5,843 nt of DNA. It comes from Synergistaceae bacterium. GTDB lineage: Bacteria > Synergistota > Synergistia > Synergistales > Synergistaceae. The stretch spans positions 1-5,843 of the forward strand of contig JAISDQ010000214.1 in the NCBI GenBank assembly GCA_031264605.1, given 5' to 3'. The position numbers and the translations under genes were made by a program. The notes below the pieces were generated by a model, which had not been told where the DNA came from, did no database searches, and saw nothing but the letters and a program-made list of their open reading frames with translations. This document shows, in pieces, positions 1-5,734 of the stretch (position 1 is its first letter; each line of letters starts with the position of its first letter).

Positions 1-70
1 CGCCGGACTCGCGCTCGCCGGCGTCCTGAGTATCCCGCCCGATAACCGCCCCTGCCGTAACGCCCCCGCG

Positions 71-637
71 TCAGTTGTCCAGCGTTCCGGGATAATCGAA
101 CGCCGCTACGTCGAGGGCCGCGTACCGGTGCTCTATCTCCTCCAGCGTCTCGGCGTACCGGTCGGGATCGGGAGATTCTTCTATCGCTTCCTTGATAGAA
201 TACTTTGTGAAGAATTTATTTTCGCCCTTCACGCCGCTTGTTCCGAAAAGTTCCCTGTAGATTTCGAGATCTACCGGCATGTCGAACTTTTCCGCGGTAT
301 CCGAATAACCGAACAGGTACCATATCTCCCTGAAACCCGCCCACGCGATCGCGGAAGCGCACATGGAACACGGATCGTGTGTGGAGAGGAAGATCAATTC
401 GTCCGCTTTCGGCCTGACGGGAAGTTTGAAAAACCTGTTGAGGGTGTCTATTTCTCCGTGGATGAGAGGACTTTCCACTCGGTTGTTGGAACCTACTATC
501 ACTGTGGTCATCGTATCGGGCCTTATGATCGCGCCTCCGAATACGTGGTTGCCCCGTTTGACCTCGCACTCGGTCAGAGGCAGTATTTCGTCCCTGATTA
601 CGTCGAGCATTCGCTCGATCTTTTCTTCGCTGTTCAT
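71..637 (-). CDS. Nucleoside deaminase, cytidine/deoxycytidylate deaminase superfamily
   Basis: Predicted cytosolic zinc hydrolase that removes an amino group from a nucleobase or nucleoside; the substrate cannot be told from sequence. From the chosen start the protein is 188 residues. The zinc site is clear: HGE at residues 60-62 (His ligand and catalytic Glu) and PCSMC at 89-93 (two Cys ligands), 27 residues further on as usual for the superfamily. Around these are a GNHVFGGAII strand and a FLSTHDPCSMC segment. The C-terminal half after the zinc site, with YLFGYSDTAEKFDMP, resembles a nucleoside deaminase group of about 190 residues better than the shorter TadA tRNA deaminases. I chose the ATG at 635-637 because GGAGGG lies 7 bases upstream. 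A longer in-frame ATG at 650-652 overlaps that ribosome binding site and would add only five residues (MEGDA). The gene is divergent from lepA. Family is confident; substrate is unknown. Confidence 0.88.
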   Translation of the reverse strand: MNSEEKIERMLDVIRDEILPLTECEVKRGNHVFGGAIIRPDTMTTVIVGSNNRVESPLIHGEIDTLNRFFKLPVRPKADELIFLSTHDPCSMCASAIAWAGFREIWYLFGYSDTAEKFDMPVDLEIYRELFGTSGVKGENKFFTKYSIKEAIEESPDPDRYAETLEEIEHRYAALDVAAFDYPGTLDN

Positions 638-644
638 CGCGTCG

Positions 645-650
645 CCCTCC
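645..650 (-). promoter_or_regulatory. Ribosome binding site that sets the deaminase start
   Basis: On the minus strand the sequence reads GGAGGG, then 7 bases, then ATG at 637-635. This spacing is near ideal. The upstream in-frame ATG at 652-650 shares its last base with this motif and has no Shine-Dalgarno sequence of its own, so the shorter 188-residue protein is favoured. Confidence 0.7.
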
Positions 651-704
651 ATGGTCGGCCCGCGTCCGACACGCCGTTTTCCACATCCGCCGAACCGTTA
701 CGAT

Positions 705-713
705 ATAATATCA
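705..713 (-). promoter_or_regulatory. Putative extended -10 promoter for the deaminase gene
   Basis: The minus strand reads TGATATTAT, an extended -10 (TG, one base, then TATTAT, one mismatch to TATAAT). No good -35 is seen at 16-18 bases, which fits an extended -10 promoter. Transcription would start near 698 and leave a leader of about 60 bases. The plus strand of the same bases has a perfect TATAAT at 704-709, but its -35 region (681-686, CCACAT) is poor, so direction is not certain. Confidence 0.4.
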
Positions 714-791
714 TACCTCCGGTGCGATTTGAGCGGAAATACGCCGCAAAAACCGACTTGGAAATATTATCATAAATTGGGAATATTTTAA

Positions 792-819
792 TTGCGCATC
801 GCGAAAGAACGGATAAAAT
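792..819 (+). promoter_or_regulatory. Putative sigma70-type promoter for lepA
   Basis: TTGCGC at 792-797 and TAAAAT at 814-819 are 16 bases apart. Transcription would begin near 826 and give a leader of about 24 bases to the lepA ATG at 850. This also argues against the GTG at 823, which would lie at or before the transcript end. The -35 is only half matched, so confidence is moderate. Confidence 0.45.
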
Positions 820-836
820 AAAGTGTCAGCACGCAC

Positions 837-845
837 GAGAGGTGA
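837..845 (+). promoter_or_regulatory. Ribosome binding site that sets the lepA start
   Basis: GAGAGGTGA is followed, 5 bases after its AGGTG core, by ATG at 850-852. This supports ATG 850 over the in-frame GTG at 823, which would add nine residues (MSARTRGEL) that the family does not have and would run through the binding site itself. Confidence 0.7.
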
Positions 846-849
846 ACTT

Positions 850-2667
850 ATGGCGACCGATCCGGAAAAAATCAGAAATTTCAGCATCATAGCGCACGTC
901 GACCACGGCAAATCGACACTGGCGGACAGGCTCATAGAGGCGACGCATACCGTCGAAAGCCGCAATATGAAATCTCAGCTTCTGGATACGCTGGAGCTGG
1001 AACGCGAACGCGGCATCACGATAAAGCTCGTCCCCGTGAGGATGAATTACAGGGCCAAAAACGGCGGGGAATACATCCTCAATCTCATAGACACTCCGGG
1101 ACACGTGGATTTCAATTACGAAGTCTCGCGGTCGCTGGCCGCCTGCGAGGGCGCCGTTCTGGTGGTGGACGCCGCGCAGGGCGTGGAGGCGCAGACGGTA
1201 GCCAACGCGTACCTCGCCGTGGAACAGGGGCTCGACCTGGTTCCCGTGTTCAATAAAATAGACCTCCCGTCGGCGGCTCCCGAGCGCGCGGCAAAAGAGA
1301 CGGAGGAGATAATCGGCCTCGACGCCTCGAACGCGATCTTGGCCAGCGCAAAGGACGGCACGGGAGTGGACGAGATACTGGACCGCATCGTGACGGACAT
1401 ACGCCCGCCCTTGGGCGACAAAAACGCCCCGTTCGCGGCGCTCGTCTTCGATTCGGTGTATGACAACTACAAGGGTGTCGTCAGTTACATACGGATCGTC
1501 AACGGAGAGGTGAGGGCGCTCGACGAAATCTCCTTCATGGCTACCGGCGAAAAGTACGATGTCGAGGAAGTGGGCGTCTTCACGCCGGAGAAGCGGCCGG
1601 TCGCCTCGCTCGGCCCCGGAGAAGTCGGCTACATGATCGCCGGCATCAAATCGCTCTCCGACGCCGGCGTCGGAGACACGGTGACTTCCGCCCGCAACCC
1701 GGCGCCCGCCCCTCTTCCGGGGTACAGAAAGGTAAAACCCGTCGTGTTCTGCGGCTACTACCCCATAGAGCGCGACGAGATCAATCTTCTGCGCGAGGCG
1801 CTCGAAAAATTGCAAATAAACGACTCGGCCATCACCTTCGAGCCTGAATCCTCGGCGGCTCTCGGCTTTGGATTCCGGTGCGGCTTCCTCGGGCTCCTTC
1901 ACATGGAAATAGCCAAAGAGCGGCTTTACCGCGAATTCGGCGTGGAACTGGTGGCCACTCCCCCCAACGTCGTCTACCAGGTGAAACTGACCGACGGCGC
2001 CGTCGTCGAGGCGCGCCGCCCGTCGGATTTTCCCTCGGATCCCACGCGGCAGGAGGAAGTCCTGGAGCCGTTCATCAAGGTGACGCTCTTTCTGCCCGAC
2101 GCCTACGTCGGCCCCTGCATTCAGCTCTGCCAGGAAAAACGCGGCGTACACGCGGGCATGGACTACATCACTCCCGAGAGGGTGAGGCTGGTATATGACC
2201 TGCCTCTCGCGGAATTCATCCTCGATTTTCACGATAGGCTGAAGTCGGCGACGAGAGGTTACGCGTCCCTCGACTACGAACATATCGGCTACAGGCCGTC
2301 GGACCTCGTCAAAGTCGACATATTGATTCAGGACGAACCGGTCGACGCTTTCAGCTTCATATGTCACAGGGACGCGGCGTATCGCAGGGGGCACTCCGTG
2401 GCGACGAAACTGAAAGAGCTTATACCGCGTCAGATGTTCGAAGTTCCGATACAGGCCGCGATAGGCAAAAAAATTATCGTCCGGGTCAACATAAAAGCCC
2501 TTCGTAAAGACGTCCTAGCCAAGTGTTACGGAGGCGACGTCACGAGAAAGCGCAAGCTTCTCGAAAAGCAGAAGGAGGGAAAGAAGCGCATGAAACAGCT
2601 TGGGCGCGTCTCGATACCGCAGGAGGCGTTCATGGCGTTTCTGGACGTGTCATCCGACGAAAAATAA
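850..2667 (+). CDS. lepA: Elongation factor 4 (ribosomal back-translocase LepA)
   Basis: A translational GTPase that binds the ribosome and is reported to act on stalled or mis-translocated complexes and in initiation or assembly. It is cytosolic and partly membrane associated. The 605-residue length matches the family (about 600). GTPase motifs in order: G1 AHVDHGKST at 15-23, G2 with RGITI at 54-58, G3 DTPGH at 81-85, G4 NKID at 135-138, G5 SAK at 166-168. Domain II, a domain III region around 290-370 and the LepA-specific C-terminal domain follow. The C-terminal hallmark is present (VLAKCYGGD, then a Lys/Arg-rich stretch and IPQEAFMAFL near the end), and this separates it from EF-G, TypA and BipA. 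All motifs look intact. The start is ATG 850, chosen on ribosome binding site and family length. The 3' end overlaps the predicted hemW-like frame, so co-transcription is likely. Confidence 0.97.
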   Translation: MATDPEKIRNFSIIAHVDHGKSTLADRLIEATHTVESRNMKSQLLDTLELERERGITIKLVPVRMNYRAKNGGEYILNLIDTPGHVDFNYEVSRSLAACEGAVLVVDAAQGVEAQTVANAYLAVEQGLDLVPVFNKIDLPSAAPERAAKETEEIIGLDASNAILASAKDGTGVDEILDRIVTDIRPPLGDKNAPFAALVFDSVYDNYKGVVSYIRIVNGEVRALDEISFMATGEKYDVEEVGVFTPEKRPVASLGPGEVGYMIAGIKSLSDAGVGDTVTSARNPAPAPLPGYRKVKPVVFCGYYPIERDEINLLREALEKLQINDSAITFEPESSAALGFGFRCGFLGLLHMEIAKERLYREFGVELVATPPNVVYQVKLTDGAVVEARRPSDFPSDPTRQEEVLEPFIKVTLFLPDAYVGPCIQLCQEKRGVHAGMDYITPERVRLVYDLPLAEFILDFHDRLKSATRGYASLDYEHIGYRPSDLVKVDILIQDEPVDAFSFICHRDAAYRRGHSVATKLKELIPRQMFEVPIQAAIGKKIIVRVNIKALRKDVLAKCYGGDVTRKRKLLEKQKEGKKRMKQLGRVSIPQEAFMAFLDVSSDEK

Positions 2668-3763
2668 CAAAGCTGTCTCGCTTTATATTCACGTCCCCTT
2701 TTGCGCCGCGAAATGCCCGTATTGCGCGTTTGCCAGCGCTCCGGCGCGCGCCGGCGACGAGGAGCTGTACCTCGAATCGCTCGAACGCGAGGTAACCTCG
2801 CGCGCGGAAGGCCAAACCGCGGTCGCCACCCTTTATGTGGGAGGGGGAACGCCTTCCGTTCTCTCGCTCTCCTCCTGGGAGGCACTGATCGGTATTATTG
2901 AGCGCGGATTTTCGTTTTCCGAAGACGCGGAGGTCACCGTCGAAGCCAACCCCGGTTCGCTCCGCCGCGAACATCTCGAATTGTGGCGCGGATGGCGCGT
3001 CACCAGGATAAGCGTCGGAGTTCAGAGTTTCGACGACCGCCGCTTGAAATTTCTGGGACGCCCGCACGACGCCGCGCAGGCTCGCGCGGCGCTGACGCTC
3101 TGCGCGGACGCGGAGTTTTCAGTATCGTTCGACATGATGTTCGGCCTGCCCGAAGAGACGCTGCGCGACTGGACGGCGGATTTAAAAACCGCGCTGTCTT
3201 TCGAAACGGGCCATATCTCCGTGTATCAGCTCACAATAGAAAAAGGAACTCCCTTCTCCCGAAAAAATACGGCGCTTCCCGAGGGCTACGCGCAGTACCG
3301 GTACGCGCAGTGGCGGCTCGCCCGCGCCGGATTGGAGCAGTACGAGATCGCGAGTTTCGCGCGGCCGGGGCGCGAGTGCCGCCACAATCTCAATTATTGG
3401 GACGACGGGGAGTATATCGGACTGGGCCCCTCCGCGTGCGGCTATGTAAACGGCGTGAGATGGACGAACGCCCCGCGTCTCGAGGATTACGCGGCGATGA
3501 CCTCGCGCGGTCTGCCGACTGTATCGGAGGAACGGCTCGAAGGCGAGCGCGCCGCAAGGCAGGCGGCGGTTCTGGCCCTGCGGACGAAAAAAGGGATAGC
3601 CTGGAAAATTTTCGCCGAGCGTCACGGCGCGTCGGCCGCGAACGCGATACGGCGCGACCTGGAGCGTTTTCCCGGCGACATCGCGGAAAACGGCGCGGAG
3701 GCTTCGAGTCTCACCCCAAAAGGTTTCAGGCTGGGCAACGCGGTCTGGTCGGAAATAATATGA
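2600..3763 (+). CDS. hemW: HemW-like radical SAM protein (coproporphyrinogen III oxidase-like heme chaperone)
   Basis: Family members bind a 4Fe-4S cluster and S-adenosylmethionine. HemW proteins are heme-binding chaperones often mis-named oxygen-independent coproporphyrinogen oxidase. Numbering from the TTG at 2600 (387 residues): LYIHVPFC leads into CxxxCxxC at Cys35, Cys39 and Cys42, the HemW-type cluster motif. GGGTPS (81-86) and VEANPGS mark the SAM-binding barrel, followed by RISVGVQSF, FGLPEET, YQLTIEKGTPF and HNLNYW (262-267), the last typical of HemW. A short C-terminal winged-helix-like region follows. The position after Cys42 is Ala where E. coli HemW has Asp. The start is unresolved: TTG 2600 is the only ATG/GTG/TTG in frame between the stop at 2591 and the cluster motif. 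It has no well-spaced ribosome binding site and gives about 25 extra basic residues encoded over the lepA end. By homology the true N-terminus should be near 2655-2680. Function is confident at family level, the start is not. Confidence 0.9.
   Translation: MGASRYRRRRSWRFWTCHPTKNNKAVSLYIHVPFCAAKCPYCAFASAPARAGDEELYLESLEREVTSRAEGQTAVATLYVGGGTPSVLSLSSWEALIGIIERGFSFSEDAEVTVEANPGSLRREHLELWRGWRVTRISVGVQSFDDRRLKFLGRPHDAAQARAALTLCADAEFSVSFDMMFGLPEETLRDWTADLKTALSFETGHISVYQLTIEKGTPFSRKNTALPEGYAQYRYAQWRLARAGLEQYEIASFARPGRECRHNLNYWDDGEYIGLGPSACGYVNGVRWTNAPRLEDYAAMTSRGLPTVSEERLEGERAARQAAVLALRTKKGIAWKIFAERHGASAANAIRRDLERFPGDIAENGAEASSLTPKGFRLGNAVWSEII
2621..2626 (+). promoter_or_regulatory. Strong Shine-Dalgarno-like AGGAGG inside the lepA 3' end
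   Basis: AGGAGG lies 5 bases before an ATG at 2632-2634. That ATG is in the lepA frame and would encode only an 11-residue peptide ending at the lepA stop. The motif is 26 bases upstream of codons where the hemW product should begin. It could load ribosomes that finish at 2667 and re-start on hemW, or it may simply be the codons for Gln-Glu-Ala. Role is unproven. Confidence 0.3.
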
Positions 3764-3858
3764 GGTCGATTGAAAAAGTACCAGCAAGTTTAAAGGAGCA
3801 AATGCAACCGAAAAAGATGTGGCTCCGAATTCGCCCGAATCTCCAACACGCAGGGTAG
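3760..3858 (+). CDS. Possible small basic protein or leader peptide, 32 residues, ATGA-coupled to hemW
   Basis: I do not recognise this product. The ATG at 3760 overlaps the hemW stop TGA at 3761-3763 as ATGA, the classic layout for translational coupling. The peptide (MRSIEKVPASLKEQ, then 18 more residues) is rich in Lys, Arg and Gln, with no membrane segment or signal peptide. A second in-frame ATG at 3802 has AAAGGAG just upstream, though only 3 bases separate GGAG from the ATG, and would give an 18-residue peptide. The stop TAG at 3856-3858 falls inside the -35 box of the next promoter. It may be a real coupled micro-ORF, a leader peptide or chance; codon data alone are too short to decide. 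Confidence 0.3.
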   Translation: MRSIEKVPASLKEQMQPKKMWLRIRPNLQHAG

Positions 3859-3884
3859 ACAGCCGCCAAAGAAATGGATATGAT
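3856..3884 (+). promoter_or_regulatory. Sigma70-type promoter for the carboxyltransferase gene
   Basis: TAGACA at 3856-3861 (5 of 6 to TTGACA) and TATGAT at 3879-3884 (5 of 6 to TATAAT) are exactly 17 bases apart. Transcription would start near 3891, leaving a leader of about 44 bases before the TTG start. The carboxyltransferase can therefore be expressed apart from lepA-hemW. No terminator is visible between hemW and this promoter. Confidence 0.6.
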
Positions 3885-3920
3885 TTAACCTGAGCGGATT
3901 TCGGGTTGCCGTTTATTTCA

Positions 3921-3927
3921 AGGAGGT
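3921..3927 (+). promoter_or_regulatory. Full-consensus ribosome binding site that sets a TTG start
   Basis: AGGAGGT is followed by 7 bases and then TTG at 3935-3937, in frame with the carboxyltransferase. The GTG at 3926-3928 is also in frame but overlaps the motif and has no binding site of its own. No in-frame ATG exists before the conserved domain. Confidence 0.7.
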
Positions 3928-3934
3928 GTGCAAT

Positions 3935-5425
3935 TTGGCCGATCAGGTCGAAAAAAATGAAAAAGGGAAAAAAGTGAAAACAAGCGAGACTCAGCAGTCT
4001 TCGGTTCAAGAAAGGACGAAGACGCCGCTCATAAAACGCAGGGCGCTCATTACCGAGACGTGCCTCAGGGACGCGCATCAGTCGATCATGGCGACGCGCC
4101 TTCGTACGTCGGACATGCTTCCAATCTGCGAGGCGCTGGACGAGGTCGGATATAATTCGCTCGAAATGTGGGGCGGCGCCACGTTCGACTCCGCGATGAG
4201 ATTCCTCGAGGAAGACCCGTGGGAACGCCTCCGCGAGATTCGCAAGCGCGTAAAAAAGACGAAGCTCCAGATGCTCCTTCGCGGGCAGAATCTTGTGGGT
4301 TACCGCCACTACGCGGACGACGTGGTGCGCGAGTTCGTGAAGCGAGCCATAGGCAACGGAATCGATATAGTGCGCGTCTTCGACGCCCTGAACGACCTTC
4401 GGAACATGGAAGTGGCGGCCGATCAGGTGAAACGCGAGGGCGGCCACCTTCAGCTCTCTATTTCCTACACGATATCGCCCGTCCATACCCTCGATCTTTT
4501 CGCGAAGCAGGCGCGCGACATGGCCGACATGGGAGCGGACTCGATATGCATCAAGGACATGGCGGGGTTGATGACTCCTGTGGCGGCGCGTCAGCTCGTC
4601 TCGGCCATCAAATCTAAAGTCGATCTTCCAGTGCAGCTCCACACGCACTATACCACCGGTCTCGCCGCAATGGCTTATCTGGAGGGCCTCGAATCCGGCG
4701 CGGACATCTGCGACTGCGCGATATCGCCTTTCGCAATGGGCACGAGCCAGCCGGCCACCGAATCGATAGTCGCGGCTCTGGCCGAAGGACCTCTCGACAC
4801 AGGCATCTCCCTCGAAAAACTTCTGCCGGTTGCCAATTACTTTTCCGACATCAGGGTGAAGTACAAGGACATCATCATGGGCGTGTCGGGGGTCAACATC
4901 AATATACTGCTTTACCAGATACCGGGAGGGATGTACTCCAATCTTCAGAGCCAGTTGAAGGAGGGCAACGCCCTGGACAAACTCAAGGCCGTGCTGGAGG
5001 AAGTTCCGAGAGTGCGCGAGGAGATGGGTTATCCGCCGCTCGTCACGCCAACGAGCCAGATAGTCGGCACACAGGCTGCGATGAACGTCATGGTCGGCGA
5101 ACGCTGGAAGATAATCCCGAAGGAAGTCAAAAATTATTTCCTCGGTCAGTACGGGCGCACACCCGCTCCGGTGAACAAGGAAATCCAGAAAAAAGCGGCG
5201 GAGGGCGAAACGCCGATTACGTGCAGGCCGGCGGACAACATCCCGTCTGAAATGGAAAAACTGAAACGTGAAGTCGGCGCTTGGGCGCTCCAGCCGGAAG
5301 ATATTTTGTCCTACGCGATGTTTCCGCAGGTAGCGAAAGATTTTCTGCCGAAAAAATACGCGAGAATAACCAAAACCAACATCGGCCTAGACGTACCGAT
5401 TGCCGAGGAAGCCTATCCCGTATAA
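3935..5425 (+). CDS. Biotin-dependent carboxyltransferase subunit (transcarboxylase 5S / OadA / PycB type), no biotin domain
   Basis: Cytosolic metal-dependent enzyme that moves a carboxyl group between carboxybiotin and pyruvate/oxaloacetate. The product is 496 residues from TTG 3935. A Lys-rich hydrophilic leader of about 35 residues precedes an HMGL-like TIM barrel. Visible active-site features are TETCLRDAHQS (Asp46, metal ligand), LLRGQN near 115-119, VFDALND, SICIKDMAG (Lys207, the lysine carbamylated in the family) and LHTHYTTG (His236 and His238, metal ligands), then TSQPATES with the catalytic Thr. The C-terminal conserved carboxylase domain follows (IPGGMYSNL, PPLVTPTSQIVGTQA, GQYGRTPAP, PEDILSYAMFPQVA). 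The protein ends about 30 residues later, with no AMKM-type biotinyl domain. OadA and PycB usually carry one; transcarboxylase 5S (about 505 residues) does not. It needs a separate biotin carrier and partner subunit, neither in this window. It could belong to a pyruvate carboxylase, oxaloacetate decarboxylase or transcarboxylase; the sequence does not decide between them. Confidence 0.92.
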   Translation: MADQVEKNEKGKKVKTSETQQSSVQERTKTPLIKRRALITETCLRDAHQSIMATRLRTSDMLPICEALDEVGYNSLEMWGGATFDSAMRFLEEDPWERLREIRKRVKKTKLQMLLRGQNLVGYRHYADDVVREFVKRAIGNGIDIVRVFDALNDLRNMEVAADQVKREGGHLQLSISYTISPVHTLDLFAKQARDMADMGADSICIKDMAGLMTPVAARQLVSAIKSKVDLPVQLHTHYTTGLAAMAYLEGLESGADICDCAISPFAMGTSQPATESIVAALAEGPLDTGISLEKLLPVANYFSDIRVKYKDIIMGVSGVNINILLYQIPGGMYSNLQSQLKEGNALDKLKAVLEEVPRVREEMGYPPLVTPTSQIVGTQAAMNVMVGERWKIIPKEVKNYFLGQYGRTPAPVNKEIQKKAAEGETPITCRPADNIPSEMEKLKREVGAWALQPEDILSYAMFPQVAKDFLPKKYARITKTNIGLDVPIAEEAYPV

Positions 5426-5434
5426 AATCACAGA

Positions 5435-5463
5435 TTGACGGTCGGGGTAAAACAGTGTAGAAT
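5435..5463 (+). promoter_or_regulatory. Sigma70-type promoter for tRNA-Leu
   Basis: TTGACG at 5435-5440 and TAGAAT at 5458-5463 each match consensus at 5 of 6 positions and are 17 bases apart. Transcription would begin near 5470, about 5 bases before the mature tRNA 5' end, so only a very short leader needs RNase P removal. The -35 begins 10 bases after the carboxyltransferase stop codon. Confidence 0.72.
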
Positions 5464-5474
5464 TTCAAACGCTC

Positions 5475-5561
5475 GCGAAGGTGGTGGAAACGGTAGACAC
5501 GCATGTTTCAGGAGCATGTGCCCGTAAGGGCATGGGGGTTCAAGTCCCCCCCTTCGCACCA
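5475..5561 (+). tRNA. tRNA-Leu, anticodon CAG, with encoded CCA
   Basis: An 87-base class II tRNA that reads CUG codons. The acceptor stem GCGAAGG (5475-5481) pairs fully with CCTTCGC (5551-5557), followed by discriminator A and CCA. The D stem is GTG/CAC. The anticodon stem CATGT/GCATG holds the loop TTCAGGA, with CAG at 5509-5511 and G at position 37. The long variable arm is a GCCC-GTAA-GGGC hairpin, as expected for leucine. The T stem is GGGGG/CCCCC around TTCAAGT. It closely resembles the E. coli CAG leucine tRNA. Confidence 0.97.
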
Positions 5562-5593
5562 TTCTCCAAATCCGAAACAACCCCGGACAATCT

Positions 5594-5641
5594 CAAAACA
5601 GGCCCGAAGCCGCTTAAAATCAAGCCTTCGGGCCTGTTTTG
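5594..5641 (+). terminator. Intrinsic terminator after tRNA-Leu, probably bidirectional
   Basis: A perfect 16-base inverted repeat pairs 5594-5609 with 5626-5641 (core CAGGCCCGAAG / CTTCGGGCCTG). An inner GCTT/AAGC helix (5612-5615 with 5622-5625) extends it past a two-base CC bulge. The right arm ends in TTTT (5637-5640) and the left arm begins with AAAA (5595-5598), so it can stop transcripts from either direction. It lies 32 bases after the tRNA CCA and can end both the tRNA transcript and read-through from the carboxyltransferase gene. Confidence 0.9.
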
Positions 5642-5650
5642 GCAGTCTCA

Positions 5651-5676
5651 GATAATCAGATATAATTCCATATAAT
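5651..5676 (+). promoter_or_regulatory. Cluster of three -10-like boxes in the leader of the right-edge gene
   Basis: GATAAT at 5651-5656, TATAAT at 5661-5666 and TATAAT at 5671-5676 repeat with a 10-base period, about one helical turn. The last two are perfect -10 boxes. No convincing -35 is found at 16-18 bases from any of them; TTTGGC at 5638-5643 is 17 bases before the second box but matches poorly and sits in the terminator. A promoter for the right-edge ORF is plausible, with activator help or simply AT-rich chance. Confidence 0.35.
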
Positions 5677-5687
5677 CTCACACATAA

Positions 5688-5734
5688 CGACCTACAAATC
5701 GGACTGCACCCAAAAAAGGGGCGACCTACAAAAT
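5688..5734 (+). repeat. Direct repeat of CGACCTACAAA, two copies
   Basis: CGACCTACAAAT at 5688-5699 and CGACCTACAAAAT at 5722-5734 share 11 identical bases, starting 34 bases apart. Between them lies GGACTGCACCC, six or so A, then GGGG. The pair could be operator half-sites for the right-edge gene or a remnant of an insertion event. Neither is shown by the sequence alone. Confidence 0.5.

Noticed and set aside
1..23. Inverted repeat CGCCGG / CCGGCG at the left edge, considered as a terminator
   Set aside because: Only six pairs around an 11-base loop, no T-run on either strand, and the base composition makes such repeats likely by chance.
128..775. 215-codon plus-strand ORF opposite the deaminase
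   Set aside because: It is the antisense shadow of a gene with intact zinc motifs, has no recognisable domain, and runs through the divergent promoter region.
826..2394. 522-codon minus-strand ORF opposite lepA
   Set aside because: Long antisense frames are common in GC-rich genes. This one is Arg/His/Val-rich, matches no family, and lies wholly opposite a fully conserved lepA.
3825..3836. Short inverted repeat around CGAATTCG after hemW, considered as a terminator
   Set aside because: The stem is at most 5 bases with a 2-base loop and no T-run follows.
2983..3858. 291-codon plus-strand frame inside hemW running past its stop
   Set aside because: The part inside hemW is an Arg-rich shadow. 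Only its last 32 codons, after the ATGA overlap, are kept as a possible small ORF.
3182..4648. 488-codon minus-strand ORF opposite hemW and the carboxyltransferase
   Set aside because: It spans two conserved genes and an intergenic promoter in antisense, with shadow-like composition and no domain.
5481..5675. 64-codon plus-strand ORF over the tRNA and terminator
   Set aside because: Its start and first third are the tRNA-Leu gene and the rest is the terminator hairpin. It is not a protein gene.
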